Source: a virus. Taken from it: a stretch of 64,000 nt of DNA. The notes beneath the pieces were generated by a model, which saw only the letters and a list, made by a program, of their open reading frames with translations, was not told where the DNA came from and did not search any database. Shown here piece by piece: positions 18,287 through 27,846 of this stretch. The DNA lies in the IMG/VR virus record IMGVR_UViG_3300021962_000061, positions 1 to 64,000 of that record; one strand, given 5' to 3'. Every line of letters begins with the position of its first letter. Within the stretch, counting starts at the first letter, position 1. Made by a program: the position numbers and the translations under genes.

Positions 18287-20926
18287 TTATTCTAATGTAA
18301 ACACACCACCATCCATTTTTGTTACACCACCAGGAGGAGGCGGTGGTGGCGGTGGAGGAGGTGGAGGCGGTGGAGGCGGTGGTGGGGCAGACGCAGCACT
18401 ATTCAGCGTAATTGTTGCTGTACTTGTATAAACAGATTGTTCTGTGTTATCAGAGGTGACTAAACATCTATAGCCACTACCATCCAAAGATTGAGAATCA
18501 ATTAATACATTATATGTTGATGACGTTGCACCCGGTATTTGGATCCATGGTAATGTTGCATTCTCGTAATATTCCCACTGATATTTTAGTGGCCCTAAAT
18601 CACCAGCTACAAGTGCTGCCTCAACTTTAAATAGCCAGTTTGTAAAGTTTAGTGGACCAACATAACTTGATGGTTGTGTTGTTATTGTAGGAGGACCTAA
18701 AACAACAGATGGATCAGAGTTGATGGTAATTGTTGCAGTATTTGTATAAGTATACAAACCAGTAGATAGAGATGTTACTCTACATCTATATCCATATCCA
18801 TCATATGCAGCTGTATTTAATTCAATTGACAGTGTTGGTGTAATCTCATTGGCTAACGTGATCCATGGATTGGCAATATCTGTGTAATACTCCCACTGAT
18901 ATGCTAGTGGACCTGTATCCCCTGATGCTAACGCTGCTTCCGTTCTTAAATACCAAATTGACGAGTCTGCTGGCCCTGTATAACCTTGTGGGTTTAGAGC
19001 GATGGATGGTGGCTGCAGTACAACTTGAGGGCTTGATAGAGGAAACGAAATAGAAACATTATTCTGGCCTGGTATATCATACAATTCAATTGTAATATAT
19101 TTTTCGCCAAATGCCCCATCATCAGATGTTGCAATCTGTTCGGTCACAAATGAGTAAGCAAGCGACTGTCCACCATACAAATCAATTACACCAACATTTT
19201 TAGTTGTCAATGTTCCTGTTAGTGCTATGTTTATAAACTGTTGCTCAATGCCAGTTATTCTGTACTTAATGTTACTGCCAACTGGGTAACCCCAAGCTCT
19301 GATACCAAGAATGAATGATTGACCTTCTTGTATACCAACTGTTGGTGATAAAGGATCCCCAGCCACATTGGTTGCTGAACAAGTAACAGAAACTATTCCA
19401 GTAGTATCAATAATTTTTACGCTTGATGTATATGTGCTAGATACAATCAGCGTCATTGTTTCTTCTGCTTCTATACTTGCATCAATAGTTGGTGTCACAA
19501 CTAGACTTGCTAAATTGTTATTGATTGTTAATGTTCCTGATGTAGCCACATCTATGTCAGCTGCTGTTACACCAGTAATTGTATAATTTACTGTGGTACC
19601 ATCTGGGACATTTGTAGTCTTTAGTGTAAAAGTTACTGGTTGTCCTTCACTCACGCTTGTAGCGCTAGATGTTAAATTAAAGGTTTGTGATGAATCAGTG
19701 ATTAGTACGGATGTGGATGCTACACCAGGTATTTTTAAGATAAATTGTCTTGAATCAATAATGTCGTTGGCTTTAACGGTATAGGTCTTTACTGCTGTGC
19801 CGTCATTACCAACTGTGAAGAAGTCTCTTGTTGGTGGCGAACTCACTAACTGATCGGACGTATAATTCTCAATTTCAAAATTAACTCTTGTACCAGCACT
19901 AATATTTTGTGTCGTTAAAGTTACTGTAAACTGTGTTCCTTCTTGTACAGTTGTTACTGAAGGTGTTAAAACATATGTACCACTTGTTACAGCAGTTGAT
20001 ATATCTTTAACAATTACATTAGCAGATACAGTTGGGGATACATCAGTTAGGGTGAGAACCATATTTTCCTCACCTTCTGTTGTTACGTCAGCAACTATCT
20101 GAATATTTGCTGTAGCAAACCCATATTGTGTTTGTTGGTCAAATCCATATATTGTTGATCCGTCGAGACCTAGAATAGGCTCTATAACAGCCACTGTAGA
20201 AATATTAAATGTACCAGTTACAGCACCTCCAGAAATATCACTACCATCAACACCAGTTATTTTATATGGTATTGATGTGCCACTTGGAACACCAGTTGTC
20301 ACGAGAGTGAATGTAACAGTGTCACCCTCATTAACAACACTTTTATCAGGCAGAAGTGAGTATGTGGCTAACTGCTTTACTGGCGGCCTTGTTGTATTTG
20401 ATTGAATGGAAGCAACACAATCAATATCTACAGCTTTACCTGTTTCCCCAGATGTGGCTCTTATGGTGAAGGAACTAGTACCAACTTGTGTTGGCGTTCC
20501 TGAAAACACAACATAGGCATATGTTCTGGAAGTCAGTATTGGGTCACTAACAACACTTGTACCATCTACATCAACTGATACACCAGCTGGCAACGAGCCA
20601 CTCACAACTGATACTGTAAATGCATTAGTTGTATTAGCACCCCACTCTTCAATTAGCAAAGCATTATATCTTAGTGCAACATTTGATTGCCAAGTTGGTA
20701 GTGTTCCATTTTGTGCTACAAGATCACCAGATAATAATATCTTTGGTGTTACACTAAGAGAATACGATTGGGTATTTGAAGATCCGTCAACATCAGCTGC
20801 AGTCACAGAGAAAGAATAAGACCCTACTTTTGTAGGATACCCTCTTAAATACATCAATCTATTATCAGACACTAATGAAAGGCCCGGTGGTAAATTTCCG
20901 CTTGTAACTGTGTAATTAATAGCCAT
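18287..20926 (-). CDS. Large adhesin with Ig, Calx-beta-like and poly-proline segments (879 residues)
   Basis: Domain order as read: an N-terminal putative Ig (He_PIG-like) domain, with YTVTSGNLPPGLSL and a TKVGSYSFSVTA strand; about four repeats resembling Calx-beta (each with 'V-x-E-G-x-x-V/F-T-x-x-L', then 'D-I/G...SGT', then 'E-E/G-x-E-x-M-x-L'); and two copies of an I-set-like Ig domain (QWEYY...YDGYGYRCRVTS...YTNTATITI). Then comes a run of 18 prolines and a final VTKMDGGVFTLE. There is no signal peptide. It is probably a virion surface adhesin or fibre binding host glycans or proteins. A homologous Ig domain occurs in the 1505-residue neighbour. Confidence 0.75.
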   Translation of the reverse strand: MAINYTVTSGNLPPGLSLVSDNRLMYLRGYPTKVGSYSFSVTAADVDGSSNTQSYSLSVTPKILLSGDLVAQNGTLPTWQSNVALRYNALLIEEWGANTTNAFTVSVVSGSLPAGVSVDVDGTSVVSDPILTSRTYAYVVFSGTPTQVGTSSFTIRATSGETGKAVDIDCVASIQSNTTRPPVKQLATYSLLPDKSVVNEGDTVTFTLVTTGVPSGTSIPYKITGVDGSDISGGAVTGTFNISTVAVIEPILGLDGSTIYGFDQQTQYGFATANIQIVADVTTEGEENMVLTLTDVSPTVSANVIVKDISTAVTSGTYVLTPSVTTVQEGTQFTVTLTTQNISAGTRVNFEIENYTSDQLVSSPPTRDFFTVGNDGTAVKTYTVKANDIIDSRQFILKIPGVASTSVLITDSSQTFNLTSSATSVSEGQPVTFTLKTTNVPDGTTVNYTITGVTAADIDVATSGTLTINNNLASLVVTPTIDASIEAEETMTLIVSSTYTSSVKIIDTTGIVSVTCSATNVAGDPLSPTVGIQEGQSFILGIRAWGYPVGSNIKYRITGIEQQFINIALTGTLTTKNVGVIDLYGGQSLAYSFVTEQIATSDDGAFGEKYITIELYDIPGQNNVSISFPLSSPQVVLQPPSIALNPQGYTGPADSSIWYLRTEAALASGDTGPLAYQWEYYTDIANPWITLANEITPTLSIELNTAAYDGYGYRCRVTSLSTGLYTYTNTATITINSDPSVVLGPPTITTQPSSYVGPLNFTNWLFKVEAALVAGDLGPLKYQWEYYENATLPWIQIPGATSSTYNVLIDSQSLDGSGYRCLVTSDNTEQSVYTSTATITLNSAASAPPPPPPPPPPPPPPPPPPGGVTKMDGGVFTLE
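18330..18383. repeat. Poly-proline coding tract (18 consecutive codons)
   Basis: Eighteen Pro codons using CCA, CCG and CCT, so not a simple trinucleotide run. Such tracts stall ribosomes unless EF-P acts, and form a stiff PPII rod between the adhesin body and its last 15 residues. Confidence 0.9.
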
Positions 20927-20937
20927 ATTTCTCTCTG

Positions 20938-23900
20938 TTAACGTAGATCACGAATACCGCCACCACTGTCGCCACCCGTACCATCGTTACCACCATCAAT
21001 ACTTCCTAAGAATAGATTTACATAATCAGTAATTTGTACGTTGGATAAGTTGCCTGGTGTTATTGTAATATTGGTCTGCGTATCAAAAACATTTTTGCCT
21101 TTAGTATTAGTATTACCATTAGATATAATACAATAATCAAATGTAACGCCAGATGGTTTTCTACATTTGTATATGTACCAATCGAATGAATCATTATTTC
21201 TTGATCTGTCGTTTTGACCTAATCTAAAGTTATGAAGTTGTAGTGGTCCATACAATTCGTTGTCAGAACCAATTAAGAAGATGTCTCCAAGTCTAGCTGT
21301 ACCTGTCTCGGAGAATGACATCACCATAAAATAATCTTCTGGTATGATGACATTTGGTTGTTCAGAACCATGTGCAGTTCTATGACTTGTGCTGCTATAG
21401 TATCTAACATTACTTGAATCGTACAATGGCCTTGGTTTAGATGTTGAAGCGTTAGGATCATACAATTGTCCTGTCACGCCACCGCCAGCTGTGAAGTTTG
21501 TAAAGTTTACAGTTTGACTATGGAAGCCCAACCATTTAATCTCTGGACCAGACGTGTAACTACCAGAAGAAGGTAATCTAGAATAATCTAGCTGCTCACT
21601 ACTATTACCAAAAGCATCCCGTGTGTGGTAAAATCTTGGTCCATATGCAAATGTGGCCAATCTGAAAATACGACCACTAGGAATGGACAAACCAAATGAC
21701 TTATTACGTACAAGAGGGCCATCAACTATTATATTGCCTGAATAGACCTCTGCCTTGACGCCCAAGTTTTCATTGCAATTTTGAATCGTAAACGGAACAA
21801 GATCAAAGTTAGCTGAACCGTTACCAGATGGATCAGTATAAGTTGCAATGCCGGTTACTGTTAATGCACCTGTTGTTTGATTTTGTGTTAGTTGTGAAGC
21901 CACTGCTCCATCTGCACTGAACACAAACCTTTTATTTGGTATATCTGTAGCGGCTGAGGCTTGATACGATTGACTCTCAGAGTAAGTTACCTGGGAGGGG
22001 ACTGGCTCTGGATAATTAAATGAATTATTAGCAACAGTAAAATTCCAAACCTTAGGTGTGCTTGTTGTTTCGCTAAATCTAAACTGAGGATTATTGACTG
22101 TTGCGCTAATGGTATTGGTATACTGTCTTGCAGTTACAAACACGCCGTTTGAGTATCTTACGTTGAAAGCTACCGTAAACGTTGCTGAGTTACTACCAAT
22201 TTCATTCTGAACAACTCTAGCTCTAGCAGTAGGGCTTGCGTTACCACCACTGGCTATTGCTACAACGTTGGCACCATTTGTTTGAACAATTGTTGTTACG
22301 ATATATGAGTCAGCAATTGTGTTTTGGGTTGCTCCTACCACCACAGTGCCAATTTGGGGCTTGATGTAACCATTAGCATTCTGTACAGCTGAATTTGTAA
22401 TTGGATCCTTAGTGAGAATATCTACTAATCTAACAGCAGCATCCATGTTTGGAGGCACTAAATTAGTTGAGTTGCTTGTCAAGGTTAGAACTAGTAGCTC
22501 GTTGTTTTCTGTTACAAAGTCTTGAGCTGGATACAAATCATAAGTTGCTGTATTACTTTGAATAGTAAATGACCCACTCAATACACTTGGGGTGATATCA
22601 CCTGTTGTAATTCCGGCACCACTAATTGTAAATGGTACAACTGTGTCGTTGTCAACATTTATAGTGTCAAGTGTAAATCTAACACCAGAAGATGGTGACT
22701 GTTCACTTATTGAAAGTACATTAGATGTTAGCTTATAAACTTTTAGATCAACTGGATTCAAGTCAGCTGCAACTGTCACATCTTTAGTTGCTTGTCTTTC
22801 AATACCTTTATAATTGGCTCTAGCTGTTATTCTATAAGTACCAGATGTTGTTGATCCTACTTGCGACTCTGGATCAATTCTAGCAATAGCAGTTATTCTT
22901 AATTTTTTATCTGAATCTTTTGCTAAAAATAAACCATCATCATTAAATGCTGGTAAACCATTTGGATTTGTGCTTGATAGCAATTGAGGCGGAAAATCTA
23001 ATGTAGTTGTAGCGTATTGGGATTCTGATACTTCAAATGATTGTGTTGTGTTAAGTGGGTTTAATTTTTCTGTTCTAGTTAAACTATCTCCCCTCACAGT
23101 AAGAGGATGTGTTACTGCATCCAATGTTAGAGGAGGCGTGGTTAGAACTTCAACAAGTCTTGCTGAGCTATCATAAAGTTGTGCTGTTACCGTAACAGTC
23201 TGTACATTTGAACTATCTGTTGATTGTGATGTAACAAAAGTATTGATTGTTGCTGTAGTAGATGTTGATGTATTGGTGAAACCAACACTACCGTTATCTA
23301 ACGAAAATGTTACATAGCCGCTTGGATGATCATGTGTAACAGTTGTCAACAATGAAGCTGTTGCTATTCCTGATACACTAAATGCTGTGTCTGTTTGAGA
23401 TACTGATGTTATATCTGAGATATACTTTAATGTCTCTGCAGTTACATTAACAGTATCGAGTATTTTTTCTACAACAGTAGTATTACCATATTTTAATACA
23501 CCTGTTATGTCAAAACTAGCTGTATTAGTAATATTTTGAGAAATATTTTTCCCGGATGGGGTTGTAGCAGTTATATTTAATGTTGATGTTCTGCTGTCAT
23601 TTGTAACAGTAGAGATTGGTCCTCCACCATTAAACTTTCTTGTTTGCCATATGAATGATGCGTTTGGTATGCTCCATGTAGCAACACTTGTTGATATAGC
23701 AGTTTGAGCAGCATAACCAGTCTTGGTGTTAGAAACAGGTTGTTGGAGATTCAACCCATATGAACCAGCTCTAAGAATCAATCCACCCTCAAAATCATTT
23801 TGCGTGATAGCTTTTTGATCTAGTATTCTTCCATTAGGGTCTCTAAGTGTGGCCACGACAGTAACAACAGATTCTTTAATTTGATAACCTTCAGCAGCAA

Positions 23901-25455
23901 AATCATGATATAAAGATATTCTTTCTGTTCTACTTGAACTGTTGGATGCAATTAACTGAGTCGTTATAGCACTACCAGTAGTTGCATATGTAAATTCCAA
24001 AGTACCTTGTGTATATGTTGGTGCTACTGCATCATGAGTGGCAATAATATCAATAGTAGCATATTGGCTAGAGCCGTTAGAGAAAGCATTATTTGTTGTT
24101 ACGCCACCAACAGCAGTTAGTGAAGTAATTTGTCTATCAATAAATTGAGCCAACAAACTAATCTGTATAGTGTTTGATTCTACTACTTCATTGTTATATA
24201 ACATTTCTGTTAGAACAGAATATGTTGCTGTATTTCTAGTTTGAAAAGTTGGTGCTACTACAGTAAATGTTATTGTGCTGTCGGACGTATCTACTGTTTT
24301 ACTATCTAGCGTTCCATATGGTCCGACCGATCCTGTTAACTTGGTTGGCGTAAATCTGTATCTTGTATTTGAAGACAATTCTGTATTGGATGAAGCTTTC
24401 AGAGTAATCGAAGCAGTCTGGGCAACGGCACCAATAGCACTAACAGAAGCTGAAGGTAGTGTTGTTACCTGAAATGCAGCATTAGCTGCAGTTAGTGTTA
24501 ACTTAACATTTTTTGTACAGGTATTTACTGTGTGGACAGAATTTGAGACTGCTCGGACAAGCCCATTAGCATAATACTCTACGCCTGATGGAACAGTCAT
24601 TACACCAGTCACTGTTAAGTTCGCTGTTTTGGTTCCATTAGGTGTAGCAAGAGTAATTTTTGCCGACTTAATGCCAGCTGGTCTATTAACTGTAGAATCA
24701 AACTGAGTAATTTTTTCTACTGTTATGTCACTTGTTGTAGTATTAGAAGATCCTGAATCAATAGTATATGACCAGGTCATTGTAGGATCATACATGTCAC
24801 TATTGGCAGTAACGACTACTGTAACATTTGCAGTGTTGCCAACTTTAACTGCTGTTAGCTCAGCAGTAGCTGGAGGCGATGGTGGTGAACCTGGTGTTCC
24901 ATGCTCTGTTGGTCTGGATGGAGCTGAAGCTTCAGGATCAATAGTAATTGTCGCAGTGTTTGTATAAACAAACAAACCAGTCGTTGAGGATGTTATCTTA
25001 CATCTGTATCCTTGACCATCATATGCAGCAGTTGTTAGTTCAACAGCAAGACCTGGATTGGTTTCATTTGTAAGTATTTGCCATGGCAGCAATATATCTT
25101 GATAATACTCCCACTGGTATAGCAGAGGTCCTGGATCGCCAACACGTAGCTGGCCTTGAGCATAGAAATACCAGGTAGAGGAATCAACAGGCCCCGTATA
25201 ACTTGATGGATTTCCTGTTACAACTGGTGCTTGAGTGACAGCAATAATTTCAGAGAAAGCTGTTTTATTCGAAAGATCACTACCTAGAGAAATTTCACTT
25301 GTATTATAAGATTTGACAAAAGTGCCACCTAGTTGTTTAACAACACTATTAGCAGCTAGATTTTGAATCTGATTAGATGGTGTACCGGGATTAAGCTCAT
25401 CCGTTACATCTGAAACATCTATTGAGCTTGTGCTATTAGCTGCTGGGGTGGTCAT
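20938..25455 (-). CDS. Giant adhesin / fibre protein (1505 residues)
   Basis: Near the N-terminus (about residues 75-175) is one I-set-like Ig domain (LLYQWEYYQDILLPW, then YDGQGYRCKITS, then FVYTNTATITI) close to those in 18287-20926. The centre holds about eight beta-sandwich repeats of about 110 residues, with recurring 'T-x-T-V-V/N...SG/NG' strands and few Cys. One Calx-beta-like unit (SPSSGVRFTLDTINVDND) is at about residue 920. The C-terminal 250 residues differ, being Trp/Tyr/Arg-rich with RIFRLATFAYGPRFYHTRD and ending GTGGDSGGGIRDLR; this is probably the receptor-binding tip. A terminator-embedded late promoter precedes it (25487-25494). Confidence 0.75.
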   Translation of the reverse strand: MTTPAANSTSSIDVSDVTDELNPGTPSNQIQNLAANSVVKQLGGTFVKSYNTSEISLGSDLSNKTAFSEIIAVTQAPVVTGNPSSYTGPVDSSTWYFYAQGQLRVGDPGPLLYQWEYYQDILLPWQILTNETNPGLAVELTTAAYDGQGYRCKITSSTTGLFVYTNTATITIDPEASAPSRPTEHGTPGSPPSPPATAELTAVKVGNTANVTVVVTANSDMYDPTMTWSYTIDSGSSNTTTSDITVEKITQFDSTVNRPAGIKSAKITLATPNGTKTANLTVTGVMTVPSGVEYYANGLVRAVSNSVHTVNTCTKNVKLTLTAANAAFQVTTLPSASVSAIGAVAQTASITLKASSNTELSSNTRYRFTPTKLTGSVGPYGTLDSKTVDTSDSTITFTVVAPTFQTRNTATYSVLTEMLYNNEVVESNTIQISLLAQFIDRQITSLTAVGGVTTNNAFSNGSSQYATIDIIATHDAVAPTYTQGTLEFTYATTGSAITTQLIASNSSSRTERISLYHDFAAEGYQIKESVVTVVATLRDPNGRILDQKAITQNDFEGGLILRAGSYGLNLQQPVSNTKTGYAAQTAISTSVATWSIPNASFIWQTRKFNGGGPISTVTNDSRTSTLNITATTPSGKNISQNITNTASFDITGVLKYGNTTVVEKILDTVNVTAETLKYISDITSVSQTDTAFSVSGIATASLLTTVTHDHPSGYVTFSLDNGSVGFTNTSTSTTATINTFVTSQSTDSSNVQTVTVTAQLYDSSARLVEVLTTPPLTLDAVTHPLTVRGDSLTRTEKLNPLNTTQSFEVSESQYATTTLDFPPQLLSSTNPNGLPAFNDDGLFLAKDSDKKLRITAIARIDPESQVGSTTSGTYRITARANYKGIERQATKDVTVAADLNPVDLKVYKLTSNVLSISEQSPSSGVRFTLDTINVDNDTVVPFTISGAGITTGDITPSVLSGSFTIQSNTATYDLYPAQDFVTENNELLVLTLTSNSTNLVPPNMDAAVRLVDILTKDPITNSAVQNANGYIKPQIGTVVVGATQNTIADSYIVTTIVQTNGANVVAIASGGNASPTARARVVQNEIGSNSATFTVAFNVRYSNGVFVTARQYTNTISATVNNPQFRFSETTSTPKVWNFTVANNSFNYPEPVPSQVTYSESQSYQASAATDIPNKRFVFSADGAVASQLTQNQTTGALTVTGIATYTDPSGNGSANFDLVPFTIQNCNENLGVKAEVYSGNIIVDGPLVRNKSFGLSIPSGRIFRLATFAYGPRFYHTRDAFGNSSEQLDYSRLPSSGSYTSGPEIKWLGFHSQTVNFTNFTAGGGVTGQLYDPNASTSKPRPLYDSSNVRYYSSTSHRTAHGSEQPNVIIPEDYFMVMSFSETGTARLGDIFLIGSDNELYGPLQLHNFRLGQNDRSRNNDSFDWYIYKCRKPSGVTFDYCIISNGNTNTKGKNVFDTQTNITITPGNLSNVQITDYVNLFLGSIDGGNDGTGGDSGGGIRDLR

Positions 25456-25467
25456 TTCAAACCCTAT

Positions 25468-25501
25468 AAAAAAAAGGCTACGTATCTATTTATACGTAGC
25501 C
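25468..25501 (-). terminator. Rho-independent terminator (10-bp stem, U8)
   Basis: On the minus strand GGCTACGTAT and ATACGTAGCC pair perfectly (25492-25501 with 25476-25485) around a 6-base loop, followed by eight T residues (complement of 25468-25475). It lies after the stop of the 75-residue coiled-coil gene (25520) and before the giant adhesin start, so it ends the upstream fibre transcript. Confidence 0.85.
25487..25494 (-). promoter_or_regulatory. T4-type late promoter inside the terminator loop
   Basis: Exact TATAAATA on the minus strand, spanning the loop and stem edge of the terminator at 25476-25501. Initiation about 7 bases downstream would give a transcript lacking the first stem arm, so it escapes the terminator and reaches the ATG at 25455. 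Confidence 0.75.
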
Positions 25502-25519
25502 TTGATTGACAATTGAAGC

Positions 25520-25747
25520 TTATTTTTGTTCTTGTTTTTGGACCTGAGGAGGTTTGTTATGTTGAACTATTTTATTGTTTAATGCTTCAATTTCTTTTTC
25601 TAGATGCTTAACCTTTTCATCACTTTGCTGAAGCTTTTCAGTGAGTAATTCACATTGAGCCTTAACAATTAAAAGTTGGTTTATTGTTTCAATCCACGCT
25701 GTCCTGTAGGCAGAAAAAACTTTTGCCTCTAATTCATTATTATCCAT
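25520..25747 (-). CDS. Small coiled-coil protein (75 residues)
   Basis: One long helix: Leu/Ile at heptad spacing through INQLLIVKAQCELLTEKLQQ and VKHLEKEIEALNNKI, then a Pro/Gln/Lys-rich tail. It begins 11 bases after the preceding fibre gene and is last before the terminator. It is like the 49- and 71-residue coiled-coil genes beside other fibres. A trimer-stabilising or attachment role is possible; no known family recognised. Confidence 0.75.
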   Translation of the reverse strand: MDNNELEAKVFSAYRTAWIETINQLLIVKAQCELLTEKLQQSDEKVKHLEKEIEALNNKIVQHNKPPQVQKQEQK

Positions 25748-25758
25748 TGTATTACCTC

Positions 25759-27225
25759 TTAGAATGTTCCTCCATCCAAATCAGCAAACACTGGGAATCC
25801 AGTAGAATTTGCCTGTAGTATTTGGCCATCTGTACCTGCTGCTGTTACTTGTAGAGCTGAAGTACCATTACCATAGATAACACCCTTGGACGTGAATGTG
25901 CCAGCGCCTGTACCGCCTGATGGAACACCTAGTGGTGATGATAATGTTATGCTTGTTGCCTCTAGAGCACCCACAACAAGCGCAGCAAGCGAACCACCTG
26001 TCAGATCAACAGTGGTACTTGGCTCATTCGATAGGCCAGTGTACAGTTTGTATTTACCTGAATCACTTTGGTCTCTGAAGAATGCAGTATAGCCAACAGT
26101 ACCGTCATTATAAACACCATATAAACCAATATCTACAGAATCAGCTGAAACATTGCCGTTAGCTAACTTGATCAGCGGATCTTTTACTGTCATGTTAACT
26201 GTGTCGATAGTTGTTAATGTACCAGTAACTGTTAGGTTACCGGATACTGTCATATCAACAAACGAACCATTGCCAGCTGTAATTGTACCATCGATGTCTA
26301 GCGATGAAGATGTTAGAACAGCATTGACAGTTGAGTTACCGATAAACAATGCTGATGTGTTTAATGATAGATTTGAACCAACTGTGATAGAACTACCAAC
26401 AGCTACAGCAGTTGAATTAACGGCTGTATTAACTGTTGAGTTGCCAATTGTTAGTGTTGTATCTATAGTTACATCTGGTGTTAGTGCAACAGTAATGTTT
26501 TGAGATGAAAATACAACATTTGCCTGGCCAGAGTTACCACTGACGGTGTGGTTTTCCCACTGACCTGCATCGTTGTCGTAAACAAGAACATTATTGTTAG
26601 CAGCTGATGAAATTGTTACATCTGACAATCCATCCAGGTCTGTGACGGGAGCTGCCCAGTATACACCACCAGTTGAATTTGACGATAAAACTTGGCCATC
26701 AGTACCCGTTGCACCATTAGCAGATACTATACCAGTGACTGTTAGATTGGTTGTTGTAACAACTGTTGAGTTGACTGAAACATTTACAGTTGAGTTGCCA
26801 ACTGTAAGCACACCAGTTGCATTATCCCATGTGAATCTAGCGTTACTACCTAGGATACCACTATTATTAAATTGAATTTCAGTATTGGTGCCAGCAGCAG
26901 TTGCTGTTAGTGTTGTCCAATAGAGGCCACCACTAGAATTTGACGATAAAACTTGGCCATCTGTGCCAAATGTACCATTGGCTTGTAGTACTGTTGGAAC
27001 CAAGTTGGCAACAATAAGTTTGTCAATCTCACTAGTTGCGTTAACAACAAGTGCCTGGTTAGCAGTCAGTACACCTGGTGTATGTTCACCACCAATTGGA
27101 ATTACAGCTGAGCTGTTGCCAATAAACAGTTTACCTGATAAGTACGAGTATGCCAACTCACCTTCACTTAAGGATGTTGGTGTAGCTGTACTACTACTTC
27201 TTTTAATTTTGATTACGTTTGCCAT
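25759..27225 (-). CDS. Tail-fibre-like protein (488 residues)
   Basis: The N-terminus ANVIKIKRSSSTATP-x-x-LSEGELAYSYLSGKLFIGNS is the common fibre entry domain. Two copies of the module TDGQVLSSNS(S/T)GG(L/V)YW follow, then NST beta repeats (SLNTSALFIGNSTVN). The segment SFVDMTVSGNLTVTGTLTTI resembles the 'NLTVxGTxT' repeats found before S74 or fibre tips. The C-terminus has TAAGTDGQILQANSTGFPVFADLDGGTF. The final LDGGTF is also the C-terminus of the adjacent 87-residue protein. Probably a fibre shaft or receptor subunit. Confidence 0.8.
   Translation of the reverse strand: MANVIKIKRSSSTATPTSLSEGELAYSYLSGKLFIGNSSAVIPIGGEHTPGVLTANQALVVNATSEIDKLIVANLVPTVLQANGTFGTDGQVLSSNSSGGLYWTTLTATAAGTNTEIQFNNSGILGSNARFTWDNATGVLTVGNSTVNVSVNSTVVTTTNLTVTGIVSANGATGTDGQVLSSNSTGGVYWAAPVTDLDGLSDVTISSAANNNVLVYDNDAGQWENHTVSGNSGQANVVFSSQNITVALTPDVTIDTTLTIGNSTVNTAVNSTAVAVGSSITVGSNLSLNTSALFIGNSTVNAVLTSSSLDIDGTITAGNGSFVDMTVSGNLTVTGTLTTIDTVNMTVKDPLIKLANGNVSADSVDIGLYGVYNDGTVGYTAFFRDQSDSGKYKLYTGLSNEPSTTVDLTGGSLAALVVGALEATSITLSSPLGVPSGGTGAGTFTSKGVIYGNGTSALQVTAAGTDGQILQANSTGFPVFADLDGGTF
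26323..26373. repeat. 51-bp exact repeat, copy B (copy A at 16462-16512)
   Basis: Identical to 16462-16512 within another fibre gene, same frame and strand; a ready substrate for homologous exchange between fibre genes. Confidence 0.85.
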
Positions 27226-27489
27226 TTAGAACGTCCCTCCGTCAAGCGATATTGACGTATTGCTTAAAGTTTTTACTTCGTACTTATCATTAGAAGCATT
27301 ATATATGACGACATCGCCATTGGCGGGTGTTCCTTCTGTCACATCAAGTAATTGATCAAATCTTACCGAAGTTGCACCTCCCACATTAACCAACGTGACA
27401 GGATTAACCTTGCCAGTGGATTGAAGTGAACCGTTAACTGATTTAACAACAACGTTTGCTGTTATATTTGTAGTTGTTAAAAGCGCCAT
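27226..27489 (-). CDS. Small fibre-associated protein ending LDGGTF (87 residues)
   Basis: N-terminal beta strands (TTTNITANVVVKSVNG), then VRFDQLLDVTEGTPANGDVVIYNASNDKYEV, the 'L-x-D-V-x-x-x-x-P-x-x-G-x-x-L/V-x-Y' module common in phage fibre proteins. The last six residues match those of the next gene, with whose start it is contiguous. A TATAAATA motif lies 14 bases upstream of its ATG. Confidence 0.7.
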   Translation of the reverse strand: MALLTTTNITANVVVKSVNGSLQSTGKVNPVTLVNVGGATSVRFDQLLDVTEGTPANGDVVIYNASNDKYEVKTLSNTSISLDGGTF

Positions 27490-27502
27490 CTATTCCTCAG
27501 AA

Positions 27503-27510
27503 TATTTATA
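27503..27510 (-). promoter_or_regulatory. Possible late promoter close to the 87-residue gene
   Basis: Exact TATAAATA on the minus strand, but only 13 bases lie between it and the ATG (27489). The transcript would start near or within the GAGG ribosome site, so either the leader is very short or the match serves later genes. Confidence 0.5.
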
Positions 27511-27516
27511 AATTTA

Positions 27517-27843
27517 TTACTTTGTGACGTTAGGTGTAACTGTTACAATACCTTCTATTAATCTAGAAATAACGTTGCCACTATCAGTTACTTCTAAATC
27601 ATACACATAACGACCTGCAACTAGATTTGAAGTTTGATTGGCAGTTAATGCTAATGTAACAATACCAGTGTTTGTTAATGACACGGAAAAGCTAACTGAG
27701 TTGGAAGACGTATAATGCTTTCTTATTTGGGCCTCGCCCGAATAATTACTAAAATCAACTGGAGTGCCACTCTCACTATTGAAGGTGACTGAAGTTGAAA
27801 ATGTTGTGCCTTGGTCGACGACCAAATTAACTTTTGTAGCCAT
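27517..27843 (-). CDS. Conserved marine-phage virion protein with Ig-like fold (108 residues)
   Basis: The start VNLVVDQGTTFSTSVTFNSE, the PVDFSNYSGEAQIRK strand and the ending RLIEGIVTVTPNVTK match a small protein family common beside fibre genes of T4-like marine phages. An Ig-like beta-sandwich is predicted from strand pattern. No enzymatic residues. Likely a baseplate or fibre adaptor, by position. Confidence 0.75.
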   Translation of the reverse strand: MATKVNLVVDQGTTFSTSVTFNSESGTPVDFSNYSGEAQIRKHYTSSNSVSFSVSLTNTGIVTLALTANQTSNLVAGRYVYDLEVTDSGNVISRLIEGIVTVTPNVTK

Positions 27844-27846
27844 TTA

